Source: Clostridiales bacterium
GTDB taxonomy: Bacteria > Bacillota > Desulfotomaculia > Desulfotomaculales > VENG01
Assembly (NCBI GenBank): GCA_016278505.1
Contig: JADQBQ010000021.1
Coordinates: 124,001 to 188,000 of the forward strand
DNA: 64,000 nt
Direction: 5' to 3'
Under the pieces are notes generated by a model. The model was not told the DNA's origin, searched no databases, and saw only the letters and a list, made by a program, of their open reading frames with translations. Numbering within the stretch: position 1 is the first letter of the stretch; the number at the start of each line of letters is the position of its first letter. Both the position numbers and the translations under genes were made by a program. Positions 9,601 through 19,463 of the stretch are shown here, one piece after another.

Positions 9601-9634
9601 CACCGGACCTTGATATATAATTATACGTCCGGTG
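9601..9634. repeat. Inverted repeat in the hfq-spoVK gap
   Basis: CACCGGAC (9601-9608) and GTCCGGTG (9627-9634) are perfect inverted arms around an AT-rich 18-base spacer. On the minus strand the spacer contains TATAAT-like sequence just before the spoVK ribosome binding site. It could be an operator or an RNA hairpin in the spoVK leader. Confidence 0.4.
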
Positions 9635-9650
9635 GGCCTTTGACTTACCT

Positions 9651-9680
9651 AAAAAAGATGGCCTCTCCAATGGAGAGACC
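9651..9680 (-). terminator. Intrinsic terminator after hfq
   Basis: On the minus strand GGTCTCTCC, a three-base loop and GGAGAGGCC form a nine-pair stem, followed by ATCTTTTTT. It ends the miaA-hfq transcript before spoVK. Confidence 0.9.
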
Positions 9681-9688
9681 TGTTCCTT

Positions 9689-9940
9689 TTATTGGTTATT
9701 ATTAGGTTTAACCTCCGAAAATGAAGTGCTTACCGCCCGCAGTGGACTGATAGTCGAAATAGCATGTTTATAAACCATCATTTGTTTGCCTTCACTTTCG
9801 AGTATTACCGTAAAATTATCAAATCCCCGCACCACACCCCGCAGCTGAAAACCATTGACAAGATAAATGGTTACGGGAACATTCTCTTTCCTAACCTGAT
9901 TTAAAAATGCATCCTGCAGATTAATTTGCGGCTTTGACAT
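9689..9940 (-). CDS. hfq: RNA chaperone Hfq
   Basis: Hfq is a hexameric Sm-like RNA-binding protein acting on small RNAs and mRNAs. The 83-residue protein starts at ATG 9940, behind GGAGG. A longer frame to 9985 has no family support. Sm1 ([16 protein letters not shown]) and Sm2 ([12 protein letters not shown]) motifs are intact, including the YKH of the proximal RNA site. It follows miaA, the usual genomic order, and precedes a strong terminator. Confidence 0.96.
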   Translation of the reverse strand: MSKPQINLQDAFLNQVRKENVPVTIYLVNGFQLRGVVRGFDNFTVILESEGKQMMVYKHAISTISPLRAVSTSFSEVKPNNNQ

Positions 9941-9968
9941 GATAGTCCCTCCGTTGGAATATTTTTCA

Positions 9969-10922
9969 TTAATGGTTCGACACACCTTTACTAACTCCTT
10001 CCGCCTGACTGATAATTTCGCAGGCTATTTCCCTAGCCCCTCCGTATTCTTTTACATTTATCCACTTAATTCGTGAGTCACGACGAAACCAAGTTAACTG
10101 CCGCTTTGCAAAACGTCTTGTATCTCTCTTGATTAAATAAACTGCTCTTTCCAAGTCTATTTCGCCTTTTAAATACGCTGCAATCTCTTTATATCCTAAA
10201 CCCTGCATGGATACCAGACTAGTGTCGTACCCGGTCTCTAATAACTTGTTAACCTCTTGCACAAGACCCTGGTCAAGCATTTTATCCACTCTTTTGTTTA
10301 CCCGGTCATAAAGTTGATCACGCGACATATGTAGCCCGAAAAGGTCTTTATACCATGATTTCTTTTGGCCTGCATGCATGGATGATGCTGGTTTCCCTGT
10401 TATTTCATAAATTTCAAGAGCTCTAATAATTCTTTTTTGATCGTTGGGGTGCAGCCGGGATGCAGTATCGGGGTCAACTTTTTTAAGGTAATCATGTAAG
10501 GCCATTTTACCATGCAAATGGGCATAATTGTGTAATTTTTCTCTTAAGTCGTAATCAATTCCTACCTCTCCAAATTTATATCCGTCAATAACAGATTGTA
10601 TATATAAACCCGTTCCGCCTGCCAGTATAGGTAATTTTGACCTACGGCGTATATCAGCAATGGTATCTTGAGCCATTTTTTGATAATGTGCTACACTAAA
10701 TTCCTGGTCCGGTGCAACGATATCAATAAGATGATGTGTAATCCCTTGGCGCTCTTTGGAAGTAGGTTTGGCGGTGCCGACATCCATGTATTTATAAACA
10801 AGCATAGAATCAGCGGAAACAACCTCACCATCGCTAAGTAAAGCAACTTCAACCGCTACTTCTGTCTTGCCGGTAGCAGTAGGTCCTAAAACAACAAGTA
10901 AGGGAGCCGGTTCTCTCACCAT
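9969..10922 (-). CDS. miaA: tRNA dimethylallyltransferase MiaA
   Basis: MiaA adds the dimethylallyl group to A37 of tRNAs reading UNN codons. MiaB, encoded at 19.9-21.3 kb, then methylthiolates it. The 317-residue protein has the P-loop [12 protein letters not shown] near residue 13, [15 protein letters not shown] with the catalytic aspartate, [10 protein letters not shown], and the C-terminal [15 protein letters not shown] tRNA-binding motif. It overlaps the upstream methyltransferase gene by seven bases and precedes hfq. Confidence 0.96.
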   Translation of the reverse strand: MVREPAPLLVVLGPTATGKTEVAVEVALLSDGEVVSADSMLVYKYMDVGTAKPTSKERQGITHHLIDIVAPDQEFSVAHYQKMAQDTIADIRRRSKLPILAGGTGLYIQSVIDGYKFGEVGIDYDLREKLHNYAHLHGKMALHDYLKKVDPDTASRLHPNDQKRIIRALEIYEITGKPASSMHAGQKKSWYKDLFGLHMSRDQLYDRVNKRVDKMLDQGLVQEVNKLLETGYDTSLVSMQGLGYKEIAAYLKGEIDLERAVYLIKRDTRRFAKRQLTWFRRDSRIKWINVKEYGGAREIACEIISQAEGVSKGVSNH

Positions 10923-11749
10923 ATACGACCCTCATTTCCAACAACCCAAACACCGTATTGGATGGGAGAATGCTTACCGCCAACCACAAAATCAACACCT
11001 AATCTATCAAATTCCTGACTGGTCCTGGTTTCTTTCATAACAACCCGGCGCCGCGCTACCTGTAAAGCCAATTTAATATTTACCCTTTCCAGCGGGCTGT
11101 GGTCAGCCAGGGGTCTAAGGCGGTCAACAGAACAACGGGCCCCCAGTTTAGCTCTACGGAACATGGGATCAAAATAAACCACATCGAACGAATCAGGCGC
11201 CAAATGGGCCAGGTATTGGCCGTGTTCAGCATTCAATACTCTGACCCTACGCATAGCTTCAATGACTTCCTTTTTTCCCTGTTGCTCATAGCTTTTAAGG
11301 CCTATTTTAACCAATGTAGAAATAATCGGGGAGGATTCTATCCCCACCACCTTTCCAGCAGTTCCGCTCACGTAACTGGCCACAATAGCGTCAGTTGCAA
11401 GCCCTAGCGTACAGTCCACAATGGAACAACCTGGATAGAGGTCCATTGCTTTAATCATTTGGTCAGTTTTCCCATACTTTATTTCTTTTATACGCATCGC
11501 ACTTTTGTCCGGATGAAAGAAAAACTCCCCCTGGGGACAGTGGTAAGATGTTTTTATCCTAGACACTACCACAACCCCTGCAACCATATAGCGGGAATAC
11601 ATTTGCTCCAAAGACTGCTTATCCCTGTCCACAAAAGGCAGTTTCAAAATTCTGGCCACTTGCATGGCTTGTTCTTGCACCCTAACGTCAGGTCTGTATG
11701 AAGTTGTAACCAAACAAGACAAATGCGAAACCGCACAGCGGTTCCCCAT
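10916..11749 (-). CDS. Class I SAM-dependent methyltransferase, RsmJ-like
   Basis: The 277-residue protein has a class I SAM fold: motif I region VDCTLGLATDAIVAS (about residues 129-143), an acidic residue in VVGIESS, and the motif IV-like VVYFDPMFRR. This resembles the RsmJ/YhiQ group of rRNA guanine methyltransferases, but the N-terminal 90 residues are different and the target is not certain. ATG 11749 has GGAGGGG upstream. It lies between mutL and miaA in one operon-like run. Confidence 0.75.
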   Translation of the reverse strand: MGNRCAVSHLSCLVTTSYRPDVRVQEQAMQVARILKLPFVDRDKQSLEQMYSRYMVAGVVVVSRIKTSYHCPQGEFFFHPDKSAMRIKEIKYGKTDQMIKAMDLYPGCSIVDCTLGLATDAIVASYVSGTAGKVVGIESSPIISTLVKIGLKSYEQQGKKEVIEAMRRVRVLNAEHGQYLAHLAPDSFDVVYFDPMFRRAKLGARCSVDRLRPLADHSPLERVNIKLALQVARRRVVMKETRTSQEFDRLGVDFVVGGKHSPIQYGVWVVGNEGRIW

Positions 11750-11770
11750 AATATATTACCCCTCCCAGGA

Positions 11771-13663
11771 CTAATTTGTGCGTTTAAACATTTGAGTCAA
11801 TTCCTGTTGAGTTATTTTAACCATGGTTGGTCTGCCGTGCGGACAGGTGTACGGTTCATTAGTGCATGAAAGTTGCTGCACCAGTGCATCCATGGCACTT
11901 AAGGATAGTATTTCGCCAGACTTAATTGCATTTCGGCAAGCTAACCTAATTGTAAAAGCCAGATAAAAATCCTTATCTTTTTGGATATCTGAAAGTTCCT
12001 CCAAAAGGTCTATAAGGTCCGTCTCCCCTTTGGATGTGGAAAGGTGAGCAGGCACCCCTCGCAGCACATATGTATCAGCACCAAACTCTTCCACTTCAAA
12101 GCCTAGGTTTCTGATGTCCCATAAGTTCTCCTGTAAGAGAACCCGTGACTTATAATCTAACTCCAAAGAAACCGGGGTTAAAAGCATTTGGGTTTCTTTT
12201 TGTTCACTGCCCATCATAGCCAATAAGTTTTCGAAAATAATTCTCTCGTGTGCCGCGTGTTGATCCAGTATATATAACCCGTCAGGACCGGCGGCAATTA
12301 TATAAGTATGCGCTATTTGCCCAATTACGTGTAAAAAAGGAAAGCCTGTTTGAGGCTCACTGTTTTGGACTTTTGCATTACCAATTCTTGCATTAATGTC
12401 ATAAGGACTTGCTGATGCCTCTCTTGTATTATCTTTACTATTATCATTAATTGAATCTCTAAATACATCACTTTGCAGTTTTTTAGCTGGCGTCTTAACA
12501 TTGAATTCGGATAAAATATTCTCATTCTGCTGTTTATTCTTTGATTCAAAGTGCTTTTGTACAGGCAAAACGCCGTCCATATATTTTTCAGTCCATACTG
12601 TCCCGGACTTTGATTCATTCCATTGCTCGTGTTCCCTTTTTGCTGCCCCACGCTGCTCATAGGTAGGAATCAAGATTTCTTTTTTTAATTGATTTCGAGT
12701 TACTTCTTTAATAAAAGAAATTACTTCTGTTTCCCTGTCAAATCTCACTTCCATCTTCGCCGGGTGAATATTTGCATCCACCTGCCCCTGGCCCAAGGAA
12801 AGCTTCAAAACCGCCATGGGATGTCGCCCGGTAAGTACCAATCCACCATATGCTTCATCTATGGCTTGATTTATCAATTGATTTCTTACATATCGCCCAT
12901 TTACAGCAACTGAAATGTACTGCCGCGTTGCGCGGTTTATAGAGGGTTTGCTAATCATACCGGCCAAAGTAATACTGCCTTCAGTGGCATTCACCTCTAC
13001 CATTTCCCGGGCTGTCTTGACACCGTAAATGGCAGAGATACTATCAATTAGCCGACCTGAGCCGGGTGTATGAAAGACCGTTTTGTCGTTATGTTTAAAT
13101 AAAAAGCGGATTTCAGGGCGAAGAAGGGCAATATTCTGCACCATGCCGGTAACCAATCCGGCTTCTGTCCCCTTGGATTTCAAGTGTTTACGCCGTGCAG
13201 GCGTATTATAAAACAAGTCAGTTACCTGTACAGACGTGCCTGAAGAACATCCAACTGCCTGTAATGAAATGACTTCGTTACCTTTGACTTCTATCTTCTG
13301 ACCTGCCTTTTCATTTGGTGGCTTTGTTTTTAATACCACCCGAGATACAGCTGCAATACTGGATAGGGCTTCACCCCTGAAACCAAGCGTGGATAAATTG
13401 TACAGGTCATTTACACTTGTTATTTTACTGGTAGCGTGACGGTAAAAAGCCAGGCTTACTTCTTCCTGGCTTATACCATGACCGTTATCATATACAGTTA
13501 TACCGGACTTACCGCCCTCGGTTATCTCTATAGTAATCTGGTCTGCTCCGGCGTCCAAGGAATTCTCAACCAGTTCCTTGACCACTGACACCGGTCTTTC
13601 GACCACTTCCCCTGCAGCAATTTGGCCTGCTGTTAACTCGTCTAAAAGAATTATTTTATTCAT
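11771..13663 (-). CDS. mutL: DNA mismatch repair protein MutL (nicking endonuclease type)
   Basis: MutL links MutS mismatch recognition to strand incision. The 630-residue protein has the N-terminal GHKL ATPase motifs NSLDAGA, DNGHGIS and LGFRGEALSS. A variable linker covers about residues 335-445. The C-terminal domain has the endonuclease motif DQHAAHERIIFE and the companion ACRNAIKSGE and CPHGRPT motifs. It is therefore the methyl-independent, nicking kind of MutL, as expected for a bacterium without MutH. It is 13 bases downstream of the deacetylase gene. Confidence 0.97.
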   Translation of the reverse strand: MNKIILLDELTAGQIAAGEVVERPVSVVKELVENSLDAGADQITIEITEGGKSGITVYDNGHGISQEEVSLAFYRHATSKITSVNDLYNLSTLGFRGEALSSIAAVSRVVLKTKPPNEKAGQKIEVKGNEVISLQAVGCSSGTSVQVTDLFYNTPARRKHLKSKGTEAGLVTGMVQNIALLRPEIRFLFKHNDKTVFHTPGSGRLIDSISAIYGVKTAREMVEVNATEGSITLAGMISKPSINRATRQYISVAVNGRYVRNQLINQAIDEAYGGLVLTGRHPMAVLKLSLGQGQVDANIHPAKMEVRFDRETEVISFIKEVTRNQLKKEILIPTYEQRGAAKREHEQWNESKSGTVWTEKYMDGVLPVQKHFESKNKQQNENILSEFNVKTPAKKLQSDVFRDSINDNSKDNTREASASPYDINARIGNAKVQNSEPQTGFPFLHVIGQIAHTYIIAAGPDGLYILDQHAAHERIIFENLLAMMGSEQKETQMLLTPVSLELDYKSRVLLQENLWDIRNLGFEVEEFGADTYVLRGVPAHLSTSKGETDLIDLLEELSDIQKDKDFYLAFTIRLACRNAIKSGEILSLSAMDALVQQLSCTNEPYTCPHGRPTMVKITQQELTQMFKRTN

Positions 13664-13676
13664 ACGTGGCTCATTC

Positions 13677-15032
13677 CTATCCTTCAGTACTCCACTCGTG
13701 GTTTTTGTCGCGCTCGTAATTTAGGCAAGTATCCAGAGATTTATCCTGCATGTATACATAATCATATTGCTCTTTCTTCTTAGCTTGGTGGTACGCATCA
13801 TATGCTTCTTGCTGGCACGCCTCGCACGCGGCAAAAGGAACAGTAACGGCAAGAATACGCACAGGAGCACGGTAACCCCGCTCTCCCCTGGACTCAATAA
13901 GGAGGTAACCAATGCAATTTGAACATTTCTTGACTTTCTCTATTTGTTCTTCTTCTATATAATCCGTATCGTAGTAAATGAACTTTTTGCGCTGATAAAA
14001 ATCACCTTTACCAAAAATATTATCAATATCCGCGCTATTTCGTTTTTCCCATACGTCACGCAAATAATCAACCGTTCTGTGTACTTTAGAGGCCCTTTCC
14101 GCATTTTCGGTAAACCTGCCCGGCCAGTAATCAGGCTCTAAAACATAGGAATAATCCAAGCGTGCTAAAGCTAGAATAATAGCCAGGTTTAGATAAGGAA
14201 GGGCGGTTTCAATGGCATAGCCACCTTCCAACACCGCCATATCAGGATTAAGCTTACGTGTAAAATCCGCATATCCTCTGGCTGTGAAACGCATACTGCC
14301 TAAGGGATCAGAATAATGATTATCTTGACCCGCGGAGTTGATAATAAAATCAGGCTTAAAATCCTTAATAACCGGAACAATAAGATTATCTACTATATAC
14401 TCTAAAGTCTCATCTCCAATACCGGGAGGCATGGGTACGTTAAGAGTGGTACCATAAGCTTGCGGTCCACCCAGCTCATGAGAAAAACCGGTTCCGGGGA
14501 ATATTGTTCTACCATCCTGATGGAAAGAAATAAATAAAACATCAGGATCATGATAAAAAATATCTTGTGTCCCGTCGCCATGGTGAACATCCGAATCAAT
14601 AATAGCAATCCTTTTTAGCCCGTGTCTTCTTCGCAAGTAATCAACTAAGACGGCTTCGTTATTAATATTACAAAAACCACGATTCCCATGTACTGTACGC
14701 ATGGCATGATGACCCGGCGGACGAACCATGGCGAAGCCATTTTTTATATCACCGGAGACTACTGCGTCACCCAGTTGCAGAGCTGACCCGGCAGCGATCA
14801 GATGGGCCTCTGTAACCTGGCTTTGCACCCTGGGCACACAAAAATGTACTCTGGCTATATCGTGCAGAGAAGCCAGTCGCGGAGCGTACTCTCTTATCTG
14901 AGGGAGATCCATAACCCCTTCTTCGAAAATTTGGTCTCGGGTATATAAAAGCCTCTCTTCCCGCTCCGGGTGGGTAGGTGAAATGGCCCAGTCGAAAGCC
15001 GGGAAAAATATTAAACCGGTCTTTTTTTCCAT
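13677..15032 (-). CDS. Histone deacetylase-family (AcuC-like) hydrolase with a C-terminal Cys-rich extension
   Basis: Residues 1-320 are a zinc-dependent deacetylase domain with RPPGHHA, DSDVHHGDGTQD and the downstream GGYAIE loop, so the catalytic histidines and metal ligands are present. Bacterial members deacetylate proteins (AcuC acts on acetyl-CoA synthetase) or polyamines. The extra 130 residues contain CSNC (about 367-370) and CEAC, which could bind a second metal. It lies between mutL (13 bases away) and the hydantoinase-like gene, sharing a one-base TAATG junction. That position suggests co-expression but no mechanistic link to mismatch repair is known to me. Confidence 0.85.
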   Translation of the reverse strand: MEKKTGLIFFPAFDWAISPTHPEREERLLYTRDQIFEEGVMDLPQIREYAPRLASLHDIARVHFCVPRVQSQVTEAHLIAAGSALQLGDAVVSGDIKNGFAMVRPPGHHAMRTVHGNRGFCNINNEAVLVDYLRRRHGLKRIAIIDSDVHHGDGTQDIFYHDPDVLFISFHQDGRTIFPGTGFSHELGGPQAYGTTLNVPMPPGIGDETLEYIVDNLIVPVIKDFKPDFIINSAGQDNHYSDPLGSMRFTARGYADFTRKLNPDMAVLEGGYAIETALPYLNLAIILALARLDYSYVLEPDYWPGRFTENAERASKVHRTVDYLRDVWEKRNSADIDNIFGKGDFYQRKKFIYYDTDYIEEEQIEKVKKCSNCIGYLLIESRGERGYRAPVRILAVTVPFAACEACQQEAYDAYHQAKKKEQYDYVYMQDKSLDTCLNYERDKNHEWSTEG

Positions 15033-16735
15033 TACTTTATTTCCCCCCCTGCCCCGATATGACCAAGAATTCCTCTGGGCGTTTGCACGTGAATATCATA
15101 AATCTTACCTGTAGTCACCCAATTCCTGACCATGTTAAAAACTTCACGGCGAATTATTTCTACATCTTCGATGCGTTGATTTAATCCATATTTATCAGCA
15201 CGCTTACCTAACCATTTAGAGGCCAAATCCAAGGCTTGTTGTTCAGTGAAATTTGCATCATCCAGTGCCTCCTGAAATCCCTCTTCTTCAATAGAATAAT
15301 AACCTTGTTCAGTATCAACCCTTAAAGTAACCTCCAAAGTAGGTAAGGCTACAGCAGCTCCAATAGCATTAGCTACGGGAGCATAAGGAGGGATCACCGG
15401 GTATGCACCCAGCGTGGCTGCAATTTGAGATATAAAACCCGCTGCCCCACCGCCGACACCGACAACTGTACTTGGTCTTTCTTTTCGTTTTTCGAGCACT
15501 TCCCACACCCTGTAAGCCGGCTCTTGTTCCCATTGGGTAAACATGAGCTGTATTTCTGCTGATATAGTATCTATGACTAAGTTACAAACTTTATTAGCCG
15601 CCTCACCGGGACTCATACCCAGGGGCGCACCTAAACTATCCATGGCTTCACGTGCCCTGTCTTTATCGCCAAGCCTGGTTAAACCCAATACCCTCAAAGC
15701 ATCAGTCGGTGTTGGCATCGGGCCACCCTGACAATAAGGAGGACCCAATCTTTCAGAATAAATAATTATCTCTTTACCGACCCTTTCCACAATGCTGTCT
15801 CCACCTACCGGTACGGATTTAACCGCCAACGCGCGTACATGGGTGAGATAATCATCAATGGCTGCCCCCTTAGATGCCAGCAGAGGAGATCCACTTAAAA
15901 TTAAAGCCAAATCAGTGGTGGTACCGCCGATATCAACCACCACCGAAGTTTCACCTGGTGGTGTAAGTGCTTGAACACCCAATGTACTTGCCGCCGGACC
16001 GCTAAATATGGTTTCTATGGGCACCCGTGTCGAACACGGTAAAGGTAAAGTACCCCCATCAGCTTTAAGAATAAATACCGGGGCATCAATTCCGCGCTGG
16101 GAAAGAGCTGTGATTACCGAGTCGACAAAATACTCATACTTTTCCCTGGTGGCACACGTTAACATAGTCGATACTACCCGGCGCGGGAAATTAAGCTGGC
16201 CTGCAACCTGATGCCCCATTTCAACCTGACAGTCCGGGTAATTCCAACGCAGTCTGGCAGCAACTTCCTTTTCGTGACGGTTGTTCCTGGAAGAAAATTT
16301 TCCCACCACAGCTACATTTTTATACCCGTCATCTGCCAAGTCCATGATTGCATTTTCCATTTGTTCGCGCCTTAAGGGAATAATCTCCCGCCCCCGGTAA
16401 TCCATGGCTCCGGGAATAATATAGGTGCCAGTATTAAACTGGTAATGTTGATGGCTCAAACCGGGCCCGGGAATTAGTAATAGTCCCACTGGATCATATT
16501 TTTTTTCAACGATCAGATTTGTAATCATGGTGGTGCTTAAAACAACACGTTCCACCAGATCGCCAGAAACACCTTTCATTGCTTTATCCAGTGCTTCTAA
16601 TAAAGAGGACAGTAGATCCTCTTTAGTCTGCACTTTAGCACTGGCACGAACACACCCTCTGTCCAGTAATACAGCATCGGTGAATGTTCCACCCACATCA
16701 ATACCTATGAACAACAAATCCACCCCCAGCCCCAA
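15032..16735 (-). CDS. Hydantoinase/oxoprolinase family protein (HyuA-like)
   Basis: The 567-residue protein has the N-terminal HyuA fold of the actin/ASKHA type: FIGIDVGGTFTDAV, VVDIGGTTTDLAL and VGVGGGAAGFI. Characterised relatives hydrolyse hydantoins, 5-oxoproline or acetone with ATP, usually with a separate HyuB-like subunit, which is absent here. The substrate is therefore unknown. The start is uncertain: TTG 16735 is the longest, but GGGGGTGG points to TTG codons at 16714-16717, seven residues further in. The stop and the next start share one base. Confidence 0.82.
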   Translation of the reverse strand: MGLGVDLLFIGIDVGGTFTDAVLLDRGCVRASAKVQTKEDLLSSLLEALDKAMKGVSGDLVERVVLSTTMITNLIVEKKYDPVGLLLIPGPGLSHQHYQFNTGTYIIPGAMDYRGREIIPLRREQMENAIMDLADDGYKNVAVVGKFSSRNNRHEKEVAARLRWNYPDCQVEMGHQVAGQLNFPRRVVSTMLTCATREKYEYFVDSVITALSQRGIDAPVFILKADGGTLPLPCSTRVPIETIFSGPAASTLGVQALTPPGETSVVVDIGGTTTDLALILSGSPLLASKGAAIDDYLTHVRALAVKSVPVGGDSIVERVGKEIIIYSERLGPPYCQGGPMPTPTDALRVLGLTRLGDKDRAREAMDSLGAPLGMSPGEAANKVCNLVIDTISAEIQLMFTQWEQEPAYRVWEVLEKRKERPSTVVGVGGGAAGFISQIAATLGAYPVIPPYAPVANAIGAAVALPTLEVTLRVDTEQGYYSIEEEGFQEALDDANFTEQQALDLASKWLGKRADKYGLNQRIEDVEIIRREVFNMVRNWVTTGKIYDIHVQTPRGILGHIGAGGEIK

Positions 16736-16796
16736 TCACAGCAAATAAGCGAATGACCTTAGAACTTAAGAAACACATGTCCTTTACTTTATGAAC

Positions 16797-19391
16797 TTAT
16801 TTTTCTAACTCTATCAGTATTTCCTGCCACTTAGCAATGGTATTTAGTGCTTCCAAAGGCGTCATTTGCATGACATTAACAGTTTTTAGCTTTTGCAATA
16901 CATGTAGATAACGGTTAAATTCCTTTTCCCTGGAAACTTTGTCCTCTTGCTCTTCTGATGCTACTGCAATCTCTTGCTTATTTTTTTGATTCTCCTCTAA
17001 TGCCGTCAAAACCTCCCGAGCTCTTTGTAATATTTCGTCGGGAAGTCCGGCCAGCTTTGCAACTTGAATACCGTAACTGCGGTCAGCCTTACCTGGTTCG
17101 AGCTTGCGCAAAAAGACTATCTCTTCTCCTTGCTCCTTTACTGTTACCGAATAGTTTTCAACACAGGCCAAGCTGTCTAAATCGGTTAACTCATGATAAT
17201 GAGTAGAAAATAGAGTTCTGGCCTTTATATGTTCGTGGATAAACTCGACCATAGCACGGGCCAAGCTAATACCGTCATAAGTACTAGTACCCCGCCCCAC
17301 CTCATCCATAATAATTAAGCTATGCTCAGTACCATACTCCATTATGTTTCGACATTCACTCATTTCTACCATAAAAGTGCTTCTGCCCCCCGCAAGATCG
17401 TCAGCAGCACCTACACGCGTAAAAATACGGTCAGTAATTCCAATTGAAGCAGCTTTGGCAGGGATAAAGCTACCGATCTGTGCCAAAAGAACTATTAAGG
17501 CCACCTGCCGCATATATGTACTCTTACCTGCCATATTGGGCCCAGTAATAATCGAAACAAAATTATCTTCATATATGTTTGTGTCATTGGGGACAAATTC
17601 CCCGGCATCAAGCATAGATTCCACTACAGCATGCCGCCCCTCAGTAATGAATAATTGCTTAAATTCAGTTAAAGTAGGGCGAATATAATTATTCCTAATA
17701 GAGGCTTCAGCCAGGGATAAAAGGGCATCAACCTTGGCCACAGATTCCGCGGTACACCGCAGCTTATTTATATAACTTGCCACTTGCTCCCGCACTTCAC
17801 AAAAAAGCCGGTATTCCAATTGAACTAAGCGATCTTCTGCACCTAAGATAAGTTCCTCATATTCTTTTAGCTCGCTGGTAACAAACCTTTCGGCATTAAC
17901 CAGGGTTTGCTTTCGCGTATAGTCATCCGGCACTAGATCAAGATTGGCCCTTGTAACTTCTATGTAATATCCAAAGACTTTGTTAAACTTAACTTTTAAA
18001 GATTTAATTCCTGTTCTTTTTCTTTCCTTGGTCTCTAATTCAGTCAACCATGTTTTACCGTCCGAGCTGGCTCTGCGCAGGTGATCAACTTGATCACTAA
18101 AGGAGGACTTAATAATCCCTGCTTCCCTCACCGACAATGGAGGTTCATCATTAATCGACTTCTCCAACAATTCATGTATTTCATCCAAGCTGTCAATAGA
18201 TTGAGCCATGCATTCTAATAGTTCCGTACCTGAACTTACTAAAACATTTTTCAGTTCCGGCAGGATTTTTAATGAATGTTTCAAAGATAATAAGTCCCGG
18301 GCATTGGCAGTACCACCCGCTACTTTGCTGCCCAATCTTTCCAAGTCAAAAATGGGATCAAGCAGATTGTAGACCGAGTCGCGCAAGAAAACATCCTCTG
18401 TTAACCGTTCCACTGCACTGTGCCGCCGTGTGATTTTTTGCATGTCCATAAGTGGCTGCTCCAGCCAATTACGCAACATCCTGCCGCCCATAGCAGTACA
18501 GGTATAGTCTAAACTAGACAACAAGGTACCCCGCCTGCCACCATCCGCTAAAGAAACGGTTAATTCCAAATTGCGCCGGGTAGCGCTATCAAGCACCATA
18601 AACTCTCCTGTGGAATAAACTTCCACCCTTCCCAACTGTGCAAGCTTTTGATGCTGTGTTTCATATAAATATGCTAAGAGTCCTCCGGCAGCACACACTG
18701 CTGCCGGGTAATTATCTAACCCAGTGCCTTGCAAATTAAACCCGTATTGTTGCTCTAAAAGCTTTTTTGCCCGTGCAAATTCAGTTTGGTGAACATCTAA
18801 ATTTGACAGCATAAATTTAGCATCACCAATATCCTTCACAATCTCATCGTTGGCCGCTAATACCTCTGCTGGTTGGAGTCTAATTAGTTCATCACATAGT
18901 AATTCCCTACCCCTGATTCCGGTAAACTGAGTAGCCATAAAATGTCCGGTTGTGATGTCTGCATGGGCAAGCCCAAAGCACCTGTTCCATTCCACTACGC
19001 ACGCCAAATAATTGTGTGACTTGTCGTCTAGAATGTTTCCTTCTAAAACTGTCCCCGGTGTTATAACCCTGGTTACTTCACGACGCACTATACCACGGGA
19101 TTCACCGGGCTCTTCTACCTGTTCACAAACTGCTATTTTATAGTTCCTCTCTATTAGACGGGCGATATACGTCTCGGCAGCGTGATAGGGGACCCCGCAC
19201 ATCGGTATTTTCTGCCCCTGCCCGCCATCTCTGGCCGTAAGGGTTATCTCCAGTGCACGGGAAGCTAGTTGAGCATCTTCAAAAAACATTTCATAAAAAT
19301 CGCCCAAACGAAAAAAGAGGATACTGTCCTGATACTTTTCCTTTATTTGCAAGTATTGTTTAATCATTGGAGTATACTGCAAGAAAATCAC
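16797..19391 (-). CDS. mutS: DNA mismatch repair protein MutS
   Basis: MutS recognises mispairs and small loops. The mismatch-wedge motif is in GDFYEMFFEDA, near residue 31. The ATPase domain has Walker A GPNMAGKSTYMRQ and Walker B IIMDEVGRGTSTYDG. At 864 residues it is full length. A GTG at 19391 gives the longest form. TTG 19382 after GGTGAT begins MQYTPMIKQYL, the more usual family N-terminus, and may be the real start. A terminator separates it from the upstream ricA gene. Confidence 0.97.
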   Translation of the reverse strand: MIFLQYTPMIKQYLQIKEKYQDSILFFRLGDFYEMFFEDAQLASRALEITLTARDGGQGQKIPMCGVPYHAAETYIARLIERNYKIAVCEQVEEPGESRGIVRREVTRVITPGTVLEGNILDDKSHNYLACVVEWNRCFGLAHADITTGHFMATQFTGIRGRELLCDELIRLQPAEVLAANDEIVKDIGDAKFMLSNLDVHQTEFARAKKLLEQQYGFNLQGTGLDNYPAAVCAAGGLLAYLYETQHQKLAQLGRVEVYSTGEFMVLDSATRRNLELTVSLADGGRRGTLLSSLDYTCTAMGGRMLRNWLEQPLMDMQKITRRHSAVERLTEDVFLRDSVYNLLDPIFDLERLGSKVAGGTANARDLLSLKHSLKILPELKNVLVSSGTELLECMAQSIDSLDEIHELLEKSINDEPPLSVREAGIIKSSFSDQVDHLRRASSDGKTWLTELETKERKRTGIKSLKVKFNKVFGYYIEVTRANLDLVPDDYTRKQTLVNAERFVTSELKEYEELILGAEDRLVQLEYRLFCEVREQVASYINKLRCTAESVAKVDALLSLAEASIRNNYIRPTLTEFKQLFITEGRHAVVESMLDAGEFVPNDTNIYEDNFVSIITGPNMAGKSTYMRQVALIVLLAQIGSFIPAKAASIGITDRIFTRVGAADDLAGGRSTFMVEMSECRNIMEYGTEHSLIIMDEVGRGTSTYDGISLARAMVEFIHEHIKARTLFSTHYHELTDLDSLACVENYSVTVKEQGEEIVFLRKLEPGKADRSYGIQVAKLAGLPDEILQRAREVLTALEENQKNKQEIAVASEEQEDKVSREKEFNRYLHVLQKLKTVNVMQMTPLEALNTIAKWQEILIELEK

Positions 19392-19423
19392 CCATCAATA
19401 TTATAACATAAAGGTAATTATTA

Positions 19424-19452
19424 CAAAAGATAACCCCGGCTAAGCCGGGGTT
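19424..19452 (-). terminator. Intrinsic terminator between ricA and mutS
   Basis: AACCCCGGC, TTA and GCCGGGGTT form a nine-pair stem on the minus strand, followed by ATCTTTTG. It lies after the ricA stop codon, so mutS probably has its own promoter or depends on readthrough. Confidence 0.85.
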
Positions 19453-19463
19453 TGTAATCGTGC

